The notes under the pieces are model-generated. The model was not told the DNA's origin and made no database searches. It saw nothing but the letters and a program-made list of their open reading frames with translations. From Microcebus murinus (taxonomy: Eukaryota; Chordata; Mammalia; Primates; Cheirogaleidae), in the NCBI RefSeq assembly GCF_040939455.1, contig NC_134122.1, forward strand, positions 30,794,001 through 30,858,000: 64,000 nt of DNA. Direction: 5' to 3'. A program made the translations under genes and the position numbers. Below, one piece after another: positions 1 to 12,366 of this stretch (the stretch's first letter is position 1; each line of letters starts with the position of its first letter).

Positions 1-2640
1 GAGTAAGGATATTTGTATACATAATAAGGGGAAAAAAAGAAAAGTTTCCTTTGTGGGGTTATTTTATATCTGAGCAAGGAGTTTAAATCAGACTATAATT
101 TAGATTGTTTGTCAATCCTGCTGCCATCGGCAGTGTCCCTAGGAGCCCATCTGGATATGAGTCCTTAACCCAGTGGCTGGAAGAACCAAACGCTGCCCGT
201 AGCATCCTTTCTTGGAATTGTTTTCAGCTCCAAGTCAGACACCAAGGTTTATACCAGGTAGCACAGGGATCACAAGTACATGTCATTTCGGTCAGGTTCG
301 TTTGCTTTGGCCTCTCGCCCCTGAGAAGGAGCTGGTTCTCAGCTTGCACCGTGGAAGTTCTCATTTCTTTGCCAGCTTCTTAGTCTAGAGGGGTCTACTG
401 GCTCCACTTCACCCTGGTCTTTAATAACTGGGAAATGTCTTGCTATGTTCTACCACCTTTCCAAATATCTGGAAATCCTTCCTGCCAATGAAAGCCTTCA
501 GTCCCAACCTTGGCCTTCCAAGCAGACCGGCTTTGCCCTCTCTCTGCCATCCTGGGTCCTCCAGAGACTGCACCACCTGTAGCAGAGAAAACCACCATCG
601 TGGGCCTGCCAGCCGTCAGCACAGCAAACCAGGCCAGCTACGTGTGCTCAATTTCTTCTTCCAGGTCCACACCAAACACAGGATCAGCAACACACAGCAG
701 TGGCACCGCCTCACCCCAGGAGCCAAAGCGAGGTGAAACCATTGGTTAGATTCTGTTGGGGCCGATTCTGAGAGTAGATTTTTCCAGACATGTCTTTCAG
801 GTGACCCTCAACTACCTCAGGTTTGAAGGCCCTAAATTAAGCTGATTACCACTCACAGGGACAAACCGAGGGGGTTTCGGTTAAATCTTGGTGATGATGC
901 AATTGTCTCAAACTTAGAACAAACTCTTTCACATTTAGATTTGCAGGGATAGGGTTGGGTTTATTTTTCCTTTCTTCTGTTTTTAACCTGTCCCCCAATT
1001 TTTCATTAGGATGATTCCTATTGATGAATTTCATTTTTCACTGAGTGCCTACCTTCCCAGGGCAGGTAGCCACTGGCTTTTGTTTCCTTCCAACAATACT
1101 TTTATTATGGTATTAAGACCTTTCTTTGTATAATATATTGCATCTGTGTTTTCAATTTTTCAAATAAATATTTCAGCCTGGCAATGGAGAGTAGCGGTGA
1201 TAACTGACCAACTAACATGACTCTGAGGTCCATGTTCCAATGAAAAGCCTCCATGTGTATCCTGAGGTTCATGAAAACCACTTAGCTCTGCACCTTTGGG
1301 AATATATCTTAGAAACATTAGTTTGCACTTCTTAAATGTGTCTTGTCCTCCTTATGCATCATCCTGTCTGTGGGAATGACCAGACAGAAAGTTCAAAGTG
1401 GTCAATACTGTACATTATCTGGAAGGCCAGGTCTCTGCGTAAAATCTTCGGGCTCAGGCTGTGGCCACTCCCTCTGCACCCTTGAGATGCAGATAAAACC
1501 TGTCACCTTAAAATTGGATGTGATTAATTCAGCTCAGAGACAGAAGCTGCTAATCACAGAGGGATTCAGAGCAGGCCAGTTCCAGCTACTGGAAGAATTA
1601 CCAAGGGAGCTGACAGAATGGAGCTGGGCTGCACGGTAACCTTTCTGCAGTAGGATTGGCGGCACCCTGATGCTCCCAGTGTGTTAAGCTAAGGGAACCT
1701 GTGGGGGTGAGACACCCATGGAGAAGGGCTGGGGTTGGTAAGCAGGAGAATTGGCCCAAATGACTCATTAAGTAAGGAGAGAATGAGGCCAGTAATCAGA
1801 ATCTAGAGTCTCTAGCTAAGGAGGTCAAAGAACCAGGAACACAAGAAAGGAAAGTAGTGTTGGAAGTGCCCAGTGGGAAGATACCAGTAAATACAGAAGA
1901 AGGGGACACTTGCCTGCTGCTGGGCTTTTCTGCTCTCTGTGGCAGAATGCCAAGGTGAGCCAGATCCATTTGAAGCACTACTGATAGAAGGGACAGTGCT
2001 TGGTCACAGCTTTCCTGCAGGTTACTCCCAGACCTTAGGTGTGATGCTTGAGGGGTCCAAAAAGCCAGGTAGCAGGACTGCCTTGGGAGACCTTTGCTTT
2101 GAATTGCCTTCACTGAAATTTTCTAAGTCCCCTCCTGGGGCTGGGGTCTGGCCTGGGCCAGCAGTGACATCCAAGCAGAGCCTTTGTCCCCTTCCCAGGT
2201 GCCCTCCAGCTTCTACACTCCCCCCTCTCACACTTGTCCTTGCCCAGGTGCCCCAGAGGTTCTGGTTCTCATGCCTGAGGGGTCTTCCTGAGGTCCTCAG
2301 GTCTAGGAGGGCAGCCTGGCTAGCCGGTCACTCTGGCCAGCAGAGTACTCTTAGGAGGAATCATGAGATCATGCCACCAGAATGACGCTGGCATGCTGTT
2401 AAAAGCTGAGTCCAAGGGGAGGAGAGTTAGGGTTTATATAGGTGGGGGCAGGGGACCCTGCCAAAGTGAAAAAGAACAAAAAGTTGAAATGGGCAAGTGG
2501 GGGATGGTCTAGGTGTAGATGAGGTCTGAGCCAGGGGATATTACTGAGGCACACTTTGCACAACCGAAACTAAAAGCCAGCAAGCTTTGACCTTGCTCAT
2601 CCTGGTTAGCCTCAGCCTCTAGCCCGTTACCCAATGTATG
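1..2640. other. Non-coding sequence, no gene recognised
   Basis: I see no conserved protein, splice-bounded exon or structural RNA here. The open frames are short and overlap in competing frames (for example two frames at 440-760), which is what chance gives in moderately GC-rich DNA. No Alu is present, so this is an unusually Alu-poor stretch for the window. Confidence 0.6.
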
Positions 2641-2679
2641 GTAGACCGTTGACCATTACTTGGGAGGAATGAATGAATT

Positions 2680-3465
2680 CTCATTTACACCACATTCTTA
2701 GTTCTACACACATTTTACGCATCCATTCATTGTGCAGGCACTGAAATTGCCAGAGATAAAGGCTTTATGTTCCCTGTCCTCAAAAATTGCATTCACGTAT
2801 TCATTATTTGTTATCAAATGTCTATGCTATCAGACACTGGGAACACAGAGCAAAAATAGACATGGTCCTGCCCTACTGGAGTTCACAGGCCATTGAAAGA
2901 AACAAATAACATGGTCCAGTCATCAGAATAACGAGTATAACTGCAACGGGAGTAAGCTCGAAAGCAAAGTGATGAGAGTGCTCTCAGAGTATGGAAGGAG
3001 GGTTCATGGGAAACCTGCCTTTGACAAAGTGATAACTAAACTAAGATTCAGAGGATGAGGAGGTGTTAACTAGGCAAGGAGGGAGGGAAAGCTCACTCCC
3101 AGCAGAAGGAGTGGCATATGCAAAGTCCCTGTGGTGGGACGCTAAAGGTCAGTATAGCTGGAGCACAGGCAGAGAGTGGTTGGTACAAGATGAATCTGCA
3201 AAGAGGCAGGGGCAGACCATGCAGACGATGGAGAGCAGTTGATAGGCTTTAGGTAAAGGGGTGACATGATGAGATTCGCATTCTGAAAAGACCATTCTAG
3301 TTACAGTGTGGAGGACAGATCAAAATGGAGCCAAGTAGATGGGAGAAACCAGCAAGGAAGCTATTGTCATAATGCAGGCAAAGGGTGATGGCATAAAACA
3401 TGTGAACAGAGAAGTGGGAGGCCATGTTGAAAAGGTAAGTTGTGGCCACGCTAAAGAAAATTTTG
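2680..3465 (+). repeat. Ancient interspersed repeat, family A (copy 1)
   Basis: The stretch resembles a common old mammalian repeat: phrases of the type 'GCATATGCAAAGTCCCTG', then 'GGTGACATGATGAGATT', 'AAAAGACCATTCTAG' and a CA-rich gain of 'GTGTGGAGGACAGATC'. The same order of phrases recurs at about 8540-9640 and 53690-54330, so three diverged copies of one family are in the window. I cannot name the family with certainty. It has no coding capacity. Confidence 0.55.
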
Positions 3466-3805
3466 AATACCAAGCTGTAACAAAAATACCATAGTCTAAA
3501 CAGCAAACATTTATTTTGCACAGGTCTGGAGGCTGGGAAGTCCAAGATCAAGGTGCTAGCCAATTTGGGTCCTGGCGAGGGCTCTTCCTGGCCTGCAAAT
3601 GGACACCTTCTTACTGTATTCCCACTTGGCAGAAAAAGAGATCATCTCTCTTGTGTTTCCTAAGAACATTAATCCTATTCATGAGGGTTCCACCTTCATG
3701 ATCTACCTCCCAAAGACCCCACCTCTGAATACCATCATATTGGAGATCAGGGCTTCAACATAGAACTTTTGGGAGGACACATTCAGTCTCCAGCCCAGGC
3801 TAAGA
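3466..3805 (+). repeat. Ancient interspersed repeat, family B (copy 1)
   Basis: The block runs from 'AACAAAAATACCATAG' through 'TCTGGAGGCTGGGAAGTCC' and 'AAGATCAAGGTGC' to a closing 'GGGAGGACACATTCAG'. A related block with the same order lies at 27605-27985. This is a widespread mammalian repeat type, but I do not assign a family name. No coding content. Confidence 0.5.
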
Positions 3806-3829
3806 AGGTTTTGTTTAGTTGCATAGGTC

Positions 3830-5215
3830 TGTCTTAGGTAGGAGGATGGGCCTGCCCCTCATGCTCACCTATGTTCACTAGTCACACCCACTCAACTGAA
3901 GATACTTTCTGAAGGCTGGAACAACCTTTCTGTCACCCCACAAGATCGTCCATACTTCCTCTTCCATTCCTCTTTCACTTGCCTTTTCCCATTTACAATT
4001 CATTGTCTGCGCCAGACAATCTCACTGTGCACACAGGCTCTGTAACCCTTCTTCCTCATTCCCTGTGCATTCGGCTCCTTCTCTGGGCCCAAACTAAGCC
4101 TAATTATGACTGATAGCACAGAAGTACTGCTTCTAGAGAAAGCGTAAATTTCTGAGTTAAATACCAAAGTTCTTCCTGAACTGTCCTTTAAAACTGCTAC
4201 TAAATTCGCCATGTCTCCTCTAATTAAATGTATTTCTTCCTATGGAACCAACATCAAAAATAAATTTTGAAAACTCAGTTTTATTCAATTTCTATGTTGT
4301 TCAAAATGTCTAATATCACCATAGCTATGTCCTTTCCATTCATGTCAATTCAGTGGATATTGCTGAGTTCATATTGTATACAAGAGACTGTAGGAAATAG
4401 AAAAATAAACAAGATATAGTTCCATTTTTAAGGACTTTCAACATGAAAAAGATGAGACACTTTTTCAAGAAATTTAGCAGTACTCAAAGGAAAGAGAAAT
4501 GAGGCAATAACTTTAGGAGGTAATAGAATACATGAAGGGTAGTTTTTAAGGAAAAAAGAAAGCATGTTTAAAGGCTAACAAGAAATTAGAGGAGGTAGAG
4601 ATTGAAAAATGACAGGAGTAAGAGGAATGTGGATTCCTTCCTTCCTTCCAGAAATCCTTATTCAGTATCTACAGTGTTTAAGGCACAAGGGGTACATCCA
4701 AATACAGCACGGGCAAGTGGAAATTTATAGCCAAGGAACAGGGTGGGGCCCAGTGGATGGAAAATTACTAAAAGGGTAAGGGGGGATTCTAGCTCAACTG
4801 ACCTAGCAGGATTCTAGCTAAGGCCCACCAAGGTGATCAGACAGCACCAACGGTTGTCCAAGGATGAGGAACACAATCAGATACCGAGGGTGATCAGATA
4901 TTGAGGAAGTCTAAACTGACTTAGCAGTTTTGCCAAAATTAATTTGTCTAAGAGGTCGGAGGAGCCTGAGTTAAGTTTGGTCAAGAAGAGAATCTTTGTC
5001 AGAAGTAGAGCTGGAGGGATGTGAGCTATTTCCTACAAAATGAAGGCACAAGAAAAGTAACAGAATCAGTTTGCTGCAGGAAAGAAGAATTTCAGAGTTC
5101 GAAGCGCACCAAAAGGGCTCTTCTTTAATGCTTACACTAGTAGAACAAGTTTTAGCTGTTCAGTCTTGGCCACACAGAACAATTGTGAGGGGGGAAATCC
5201 CTTAGCAAATGTTAC
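3830..5215. other. Non-coding, nothing recognised
   Basis: AT-rich sequence without Alus, exons or RNA genes that I can identify. The phrase order around 4330-4450 and 4620-4720 hints at very old repeats, but not clearly enough to call. Confidence 0.5.
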
Positions 5216-5220
5216 ACACT

Positions 5221-5249
5221 CACATACACACACACACACACACACACAC
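5221..5249 (+). repeat. (CA)n microsatellite
   Basis: Near-perfect CA dinucleotide run of about 13 units with one interruption (CATA) at its left end. It lies about 300 bp upstream of the CpG island. Confidence 0.9.
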
Positions 5250-5559
5250 GTGCCCTTTGGGTTTGGCTTCATTCTAAATGTGCAGTTTTCCAGGCAATCT
5301 TTACAACCATCTGAGTAAGTTTCAAACAAAACAAAACAAAAACCAACGAACCAACCAAATCTGGGAAATCGCCATTGGTGTGTGGGGGCTCTGTTCCTGG
5401 AGGTCCCAGAAAAACCTGACGCCTGCAAAGGTCAGATCTGAGCAGGGACTGGGGCCCTCAAAGAGCCACAGCCTTGGAGGCACCCCCTCCCTTGAAGGCT
5501 GGGAGCATCTCGGAGCGAGTTAAATCCCCTCATACGGTAGACAAGGGTGATGGAATTGG

Positions 5560-6010
5560 ATTCCCGCAGCCTGCGAGGCGAAGAAGGAGTGCTGGACGCG
5601 CTCTTCGCGCCCTCGACCTAAGACTCAGGAAGTCGCCTAGTGGCTGGGAGCCGCCTGGCCTCGTTGCCCAGCAACTGGCTGCCCCGCGCCCCTCTCGCGG
5701 GAGTTGCCCGCAGTGACGTGAGACGCGCGCAGTGCAGGTTGGGAGCACGAGGTTTCCGCCTGCCCGGGGCCCTCGCGCCCAACGGAACTGCGGGCTGGGC
5801 CAGTCCAGGAGGCTGGGGACAGGCTCGGCCCGGACCGGCGCAGTCGGGCCCTAGCAGACCTCAGCCGCTTGGGGTGGAGGGTTGCTGCGGCCGTGGTCAG
5901 GCCACCGCCCTCCTGGGCCCAGCTTGGACGTGGGGCGGTCTGGTAAGTCCCTTCTGCACCCTGGGGTTGGCTAGGCCTCTCGCACGTCCCGGGTTCTGTT
6001 CTGGGCAGGT
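5560..6010 (+). promoter_or_regulatory. CpG island, probable upstream promoter and first exon
   Basis: A sharply bounded GC- and CpG-rich block in otherwise AT-rich intergenic DNA. It contains an RFX X-box (5663-5675), a CRE-like TGACGTGA (5714-5721) and many CGs. A strong donor, TG|GTAAGT, would end an exon at 5942 on the + strand. No long conserved protein is encoded; the overlapping GC-rich frames on both strands contradict each other. It lies about 28 kb upstream of the POM121 start codon. Human POM121 is known to have upstream non-coding first exons, so an alternative POM121 promoter is the leading idea. A separate non-coding RNA promoter is the alternative. Inference only; no transcript evidence. 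Confidence 0.6.
5663..5675 (+). promoter_or_regulatory. RFX X-box motif
   Basis: GTTGCC-C-AGCAAC fits the X-box consensus of two inverted half-sites (GTNRCC and RGYAAC) separated by 0-3 bases. RFX factors bind such sites, typically in promoters of ciliary and some housekeeping genes. It lies inside the CpG island, about 50 bp from a CRE-like site. Confidence 0.6.
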
Positions 6011-6119
6011 CACCAGTGGCATTCCACACAGATGCGTTAGTGGACCCCGAGCATTGTGTACCTTGGTTTTGTCAAGCACGGAACAATTATTGGGTCATTA
6101 ACTATGAAATGTCTGATTT

Positions 6120-7330
6120 CGAATCAAAAGTGTAGTTTATTATATCTCAGAACAAGAAGCGGTATAATGAATTAAAGTATGCGCCCAAACTATCGACACA
6201 GTTTTGCCATCTTAGTGGTAGATTGTTTATGCCAGCAGCGAAGAAGCCTGGAGATAGAGTGGCGATGAAATCGCAAAAGGTGTTTTCCACAGCTTGTTGA
6301 GAATTGAATATTTTTTCTTGCAAGAAGTGGTCCAAAGCCTAGAAGAAGTGGTAGTCAGTTGGTGCAGGGTCTGCTGAATACAGTGGATGACAGAGAGTTT
6401 CCAAGTTCAGTTTCTGTCGTTTGAGCAGCATTGTTTGTGCCACGAGGTCCAGCATTGTCTTGCAAGAGGATTGGCCTGTGTCTTTTGACCAGTCTCGACT
6501 GCCTAATCGCAAACATCCTCATCATTTCCTCCAATTACTGGCAGTAGATATCCGCTGTAATCGATTGACCAGGTTTCATGAAGCTGTAGTGGATAATACC
6601 AGCGCTGGACCACCAAACAGACACTATTAGCTTTTGTTGATGAATATTCAGTTTGGGACCCGTCTTTCAGCACTTCATCTTTATCCAGCCACTGTGCTGA
6701 ACACTTGATATTGTCAAAAAGAATCCATGTTTCATCACATGTCCATATAGTGTAGAAATGGTTCGCCTTTATGTCATTACAGCAAAGAAAGGCAAACTTC
6801 GAGACAATTTCTCTGCTGCTGCTTGTTTAATTCATGTGGTACCCATCCAGCTTCTTTACCTTGTTGATTTGTTTCAAATGGTCCAATACTGTTGAAATAG
6901 TAATGTCAAACCTTGCCACTAATTCACACCTAGGTTGAGTTGGATTCGCTTCCACTACAGCTTTCAGCTCATCATTATCCACCTTGGTCTCAGGTCACCC
7001 ACGTGGCTCATTTACAAGATTAAAATTACCAGAACAGAACTTCTCAAACCGTGGATGTACTGTGTGTTTATTAGCCACATCCTTCCCAAACACTTCATTG
7101 ATATTTCTAGCTGTCTGCACTGCGTTGGTTCCACAGCAGAACTCGTATTTGAAAATAATGCGAATTTTTGACTTATCCATAGTTTCACAAAAATTGCTCT
7201 AAAAAAAGTGAAGATAATCACAAACCAAAACATGCATTTGAGAGACTGAGGATGTACTTTCACAGATAAAACAAGAAGTGTCAAAGTGAAATGTCACAGA
7301 TGTCAACTGTCAAACTTAGCACTTAAGGAA
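6120..7330 (-). mobile_element. Dead mariner-family DNA transposon (HSMAR2-like)
   Basis: Reading the minus strand, the N-terminal part of a mariner transposase is open at 7180-6995, with the motif 'ARNINEVFGKDVAN' followed by 'FEKF' and 'NEPRG'. The C-terminal part is open at 6335-6147, with 'AGINNLPLRWQNCVDS'. Both agree with HSMAR2-type mariner transposases as I know them. The stretch between them fits the middle of the protein but is broken by frameshifts and stops, so it is inactive. Total size of about 1.2 kb is normal for a full-length mariner. I could not define the terminal inverted repeats, so the ends are approximate. Confidence 0.8.
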
Positions 7331-7339
7331 ATCAGACAT

Positions 7340-8500
7340 GTCATATTTAATAACCTAATAAAAGGCAGTTCCAGAGTGTGGTGGTTGCAGTGTTTGTTCC
7401 TTAGCAATCACAACAGCAGTCCATTCTTCACCTTTGTTTTCCCTGGTTCCTGTGCTCCGGCTCCTTGGGTGCCAGGATGCCACTCCTTCAGTGATATTCA
7501 GTCTTTCGTCCCTGCCTGGAGCTCCATCCCTGGTTTCTGCTCCTTACCTCAGAAGTCTCTGTTCTTCAAAGTTCTTTTTCTGTTCTTGGCACACTTCAAA
7601 CATATGGTAGGTCTTTTACACCGTCTCCTCAATTTACCAAGGTCAGTTAGATAGCTCCTGAATGTCTTGTGCAACAGAACATGTTTCCTAAGTTCAAAGA
7701 CTGCATGTCATCTTTTGTAGGGCAGTTTTTTATGTACCTTTTATCAAACCTCAGATTCTAAATCTGAAGTGGTGGTAGTTGCCTCCTTTGCCAGCCTTCC
7801 TATCTCCTGTATGTTCACTCACTAAATCCACCAGTCACTAAGGCATGAAACTGATGTATTTGACACTTAACCCCCTCTTCAGCTCCATCATTCTGTGAGG
7901 TGCCAGGTGCTAGACAGCTGTCTCCCTTATTCAGTTGTTTGTGTTCTCACTGCTCTGCCCCTGCCCCCCTCCATCTATATTTTAAGTATTAACTTCCCTA
8001 TTGCAGCACTCTTTGGTCCTCCTGCTTGCCATCTCTTTCTGCTATCATTCAGTCTACCCATTCTTAAGAGACTAATCTTCCTAAAGCATAGATCTAAATA
8101 TATCATTTACCTGCTCAGAAACTTTGAGTGGCTCCCAATTATTATCAAGATAGTGGCCCAACTCATTAGAATGTCATTCAAGCTCTAGATCTATCTCTTT
8201 CAAGCTGGGCTTTGAGATGTGTCATGATTCAGAGGGGAGAGTAGGAGGAAGAAGCTGAATTGAGGATTTTTGTCTTTCCAGCTCTGTGTCAATTTTTGGT
8301 TTTATTTCTTTTTTAAATTGTGCTTCTATTTGAAAAAATGGGTTTCACTTTTAAAAAGAAAAAAGTTTGAAAAAAACCACTGCAATAAATGATTCATCCT
8401 AAACTATTCTGGGCCATAACTCCCACTATTTACCTATCCCACAAAGTCCTAATCTCATACTTCTATTAGAACATATCAACTTCATTCAAAAAATATTTAC
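7340..8500. other. Non-coding, old L2-like repeat traces
   Basis: The part at about 7740-8230 follows the order of a common old mammalian LINE-type repeat ('CTTCCTAAAGCATAGATC', 'GAGTGGCTCCCAATTATT'). The 122- and 97-codon frames here are not conserved coding sequence. The rest is AT-rich and unassigned. Confidence 0.4.
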
Positions 8501-8539
8501 TTTTCATCAGCTATGTGCATGGCACTGTTAAGTGCTGGG

Positions 8540-9640
8540 AATAAAGCAGTGAACTGAAGGCCTTACCCTCATGGGGTTTACCTTTTATTGCAGGAGGAGA
8601 CAAACAGTAAAATATATGTGTCAAATGGTGACAATTACTATAGGGAAGAAAACAAAAAACAGTGCCTTGGGAGAAGTTACTGTTTTTTATAAGGTGGCCA
8701 AGGAGGCTTCACTGACAAGATTCTTAAAAGCTTTAAGGTGAAGGACGTAAACGCGAGTCATGCTTACTTCCAAAGAAAAAGCATTCCAGGTAGGAATGTG
8801 CATGGTATGTTTAAAACAGCAAGAAAGAATAAAGACAGGGTCTTGGTTTATTGCCCAGGCTGGAATGCAGTAGCATCATCATAGTTCACTGTAACCACAA
8901 ACTCCTGGGCTCAAGCAATCTTCATGCCTTAGTCTCCTGAATAGCTAGTACTATAGGCGTGTACCACTATGGTTGGCTAATTTTTTTATTTTTTGTGAAG
9001 ATGGGGACTTGCCGTGTTGGCCAGACTGGTCTTGAACTCCTGGCCTCAAGCAATCCTCCTGCCTCAGGCTCCCAAAACACTGAGATAACAGGTGTGAGCC
9101 ACCACACCCAGCCAGACTTAATGTTTAAATCTCACTGGCTGCTATGTTGAGAACAGTCCTTAGGAGAACTATGATAGAAACAGGGGTCTTAGTTATAAGG
9201 TAGTACTCTAGGCAAGAGAGTCCAGAGCTTTGGATGAGAGAGAGCAGCAGATAGAAGCGGTCACATGCAGAATGTACTTTGAAAGTAGACCCAAGAGATT
9301 TGCAAATGGATTGTATGTAGTGTATAAGAGAAAGAGAGGAATCAGGGATGACTCCAAGATTTTTGATAGATCAACTATAAGAATGGAGTTATGTATTGAG
9401 ATGGGGAGATTGTAGGAGGAACCAGTTTGGTGGAGGAGTGGGAAATTGGGAATTTGGTTTTGGACATGTTAAGTTTGAGGTTTTTGATAGATATCCAAAT
9501 GGAAACATCAAGTAGACAGTTGTATATGTGGATCTAGAGTTTAGGGGTAAGATTGAGACTGAAGATCAAAATTCTGGAGTCTTCAATGTGGAGATAGTGC
9601 TTGGAGTCATGAAACTGGATGATTGGAAGTGATTGTAAAC
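8540..9640 (+). repeat. Ancient interspersed repeat, family A (copy 2), split by an Alu
   Basis: The left part (to 8830) and right part (from 9115) follow the same order as the copy at 2680-3465: 'GTTAAGTGCTGGGAATAAAG', 'GAGGAATCAGGGATGACTCC', 'GGACATGTTAAGTTTGAGG'. The Alu at 8832-9113 splits it. The 61-codon frame at 9230-9415 lies inside this repeat and is not a gene. Confidence 0.55.
8832..9113 (-). mobile_element. Alu (old, J-like), minus orientation
   Basis: Dimeric Alu with strong divergence: 'GGGTCTTGGTTTATTGCCC' to 'GAGCCACCACACCCAGCC'. It lacks the expanded linker of the younger lemur Alus. Confidence 0.9.
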
Positions 9641-9991
9641 CTTATTTGTGAATACAGTTTATCTCCCACAGTAGAGTGTAAGTTGTTGAGAACAGAGACT
9701 TTGCTTTATTTTGTGTGTTTCTGATAGCCCCTAGCACAGTTCCTCACACATAACTAGATGCTCAATGAGTGTTTATTACTCCAGGCACAGACTTTGTAAT
9801 GCTAATAGCTGTATCCCCAACATCTAGCACAGAGTGGTACCCAGTAAATATTTGACAAATAAATGTGTATGTGAAGAAAGTGGAAAAATGATAATTGCCA
9901 CATGAAAGCGTATTCCAGATCATGATTTTCCTCAAGATCATTTACCACATAATAATCTTTTCCCCCAAGCTATGTTAAATTTAAATATATT

Positions 9992-10125
9992 CAGCTGGGT
10001 GTGGTGGCTCGCACCTGTACTCCCAGCTATTTGGAAGGCTGAGACGGGAGGATCCCTTGAGCCCAGGAGTTCTAGACCAGCTTGGATGATATATCAAGAG
10101 CCCATCTCAAAAAAAAAAAAAAAAT
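9992..10125 (+). mobile_element. Free left Alu monomer (FLAM-like)
   Basis: A single Alu arm, 'GCTGGGTGTGGTGGCTCGC', ending in a pure A run. It is immediately followed by an oppositely oriented Alu. Confidence 0.8.
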
Positions 10126-10146
10126 TAAATATACTCAAGCACTGAT

Positions 10147-10370
10147 TTTTTTTTTTTTTTTTAAGAGACAGTCTCACTCTATCACCCAGGCTGGAGTGCA
10201 GTGGCACATTCATAACTAGGACTACAGGCATGTGCCACCATTTCCAGCTAAATTTTGTATTTTTGGTAGAGACAGGGTTTCACTATGTTGCCCAGGCTAG
10301 TCTCAAGTGGTACTATGACTTTGGCCTCCCAAAGTGCTGGGATTATGGGAATGAGCCACTGCACCCAGCC
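10147..10370 (-). mobile_element. Alu, internally deleted, minus orientation
   Basis: T-rich start, 'CACCCAGGCTGGAGTGCAG', then a jump from the left arm to 'GACTACAGGCATGTGCC', ending 'GCCACTGCACCCAGCC'. It forms an inverted pair with the monomer at 9992-10125. Confidence 0.85.
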
Positions 10371-10789
10371 CTCAAACACCAAATTGCTATACTCTTATCT
10401 ACAGGTATCAAGTTCGTGAAGGTGGTAACGTGGGGAGAAACATTTTCTAGACCTGGTCAAACAAGAGAACCATCTGATGAACTTTTAGTATTTTTTGGAA
10501 TATTAGGCATCTCCCTAGACCTGCTGAATCCGAATCTCAGGCCTTGTGCCCTGGAAATTATATTTTAAAAGCTCACTAGCTGCTTCTGATTTAGCTAGTC
10601 CTCAGATGGCATTTGAGATTCATAGTGAAAGTGGGAATAATAAATAGACCTAAGGCTCCTGGCCCTGCTCTGTCACTAACTATGACTTTCATCTTGAGTG
10701 AGTCACTTGACCTCTGGGTCTTTTCCCACCTATAAAAAATGAGGTGGGAGCTGTGTGCCTAGATCTGTTTACAGTATTTAATTATTATC

Positions 10790-11165
10790 CTTTTAAGGTA
10801 TGTGGGGTCTGTGGTGATAGCCCCCTTTTATTGCTGTTTCTAGTAATTTGTGTCTTTTCTCTTTGATTAGTCTGGCTAGGGATTTCTCATTTTTTAATGT
10901 GTCTTTTCCAAGAACCAACTTTTAGTTTAATTTTTTTCTATTTTCCTGTTTTAATTTCATTGATTTCTGTTCTTATATTTATTGTATTTCTCTCCTTCTG
11001 CTTTGTGATTATTTTGCTCTTCTTTTTCTAGTTTCTTAAAATGGAAGTTTAGATTATTGAGGTTTTTTTCTATTGATTTCTCTCTAACATAAATATTTGG
11101 GGCTACAGATTTCCCTAAAGGACACCTTAGCTGTATCTCACTGGTTTTCATATGTTGTATTTTTA
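10790..11165 (-). mobile_element. L1 fragment, minus orientation
   Basis: The + strand shows the reverse complement of L1 ORF2-type sequence ('AAGAACCAACTTTTAGTTT', 'ATTTCATTGATTTCTGTTC'). Stops occur in all frames; it is a dead fragment. Confidence 0.7.
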
Positions 11166-11174
11166 AAAATTGAG

Positions 11175-11470
11175 GTGGCTTGGGTGGAGTGGCTCATACC
11201 TGTAATTCTAGCACTTTGGGAGGCCAAGGTGGGAGGATTGCTTGAGGCCAGGAGTGGGAGGTCATCCTGGGCAACAAACAAATTTGCCTTTACAAAAAAT
11301 TAAAAAATTAGGTAGGCATGGTGGGATGGGCCTGTAGCCCCAGCTACTTGGAAAGCTGAAGTGGGGGGAATTGCAGGATTGCTGGGAGTTGGTAGTTGCA
11401 GTGAGCTCTGATGATACCACTGCACTCTAGCCCAGGCAACAGAGTGAGACCCTATCTCCCCCCCAAAAAT
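11175..11470 (+). mobile_element. Alu (J-like), plus orientation
   Basis: 'GGTGGAGTGGCTCATACCTG' through 'CAGAGTGAGACCCTATCTCC'. It is diverged and inserted next to L1 sequence. Confidence 0.88.
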
Positions 11471-11499
11471 ACATATATATTAAATTAAAAATAAATAAA

Positions 11500-11960
11500 A
11501 TAGAGGGGAAATTCACATGTCATTTTAAAGTATATAATTCAATGGCATTTATTTAGTTAATTCACAATGTTGTTCAACCACTACCTCTATCTAGTTCTAA
11601 AACATTTCCATCACTCCAAAAGAAAACCCCCAAAGTCACTCTTCTCCCCTGTCTCCAACCCCTGGTAACCACCAATCTGATTTTTGTCTTTATGGATTTA
11701 CCTATTCTGGATATTTCGTATAAATGGAATCATACCATATATGTGACCTTTTGTGTCTGGCTTGTTTCAATTAGCATAATATTTTTAACATCCTAAATTA
11801 TAGCAATATGTATTTTTTTTTTGGGCCCAGAAAACTGTGTTTTATCAATATGTATTTTGTTATACCTTCAATAGCATACAAAAACTCTGTTCCTATACAG
11901 CTCCATCCCTCCTTTATGTTGCTATTTCACAAATCCTGTCTTTATAAATTATATGCTCAT
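11500..11960 (+). mobile_element. Old L1-type 3' sequence
   Basis: 'AAAGTATATAATTCAATGGC', 'ACAATGTTGTTCAACCACTA' and 'GGAATCATACCATATATGTG' follow the order of a common L1M-type non-coding stretch. The same type recurs near 32160-32400 and 38120-38330. Confidence 0.6.
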
Positions 11961-12025
11961 TGATATAAGTTTATCATTATTGTTTTATGCATTTGTCTTT
12001 TAAATCATGTGGAAAACAAAAATAA

Positions 12026-12366
<341 letters not shown>

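Noticed and set aside
440..760. Overlapping 98- and 79-codon frames, one followed by GCGAG|GTGAAA, which could be a donor
   Set aside because: The 79-codon frame has a plausible composition, but I see no acceptor with a good pyrimidine tract and no matching protein; too weak to call an exon.
5637..6101. Frames of 130 and 153 codons on opposite strands in the upstream CpG island
   Set aside because: Both overlap in GC-rich sequence, are rich in Arg/Pro/Ala/Gly and match no protein I know. The island is better read as a promoter.
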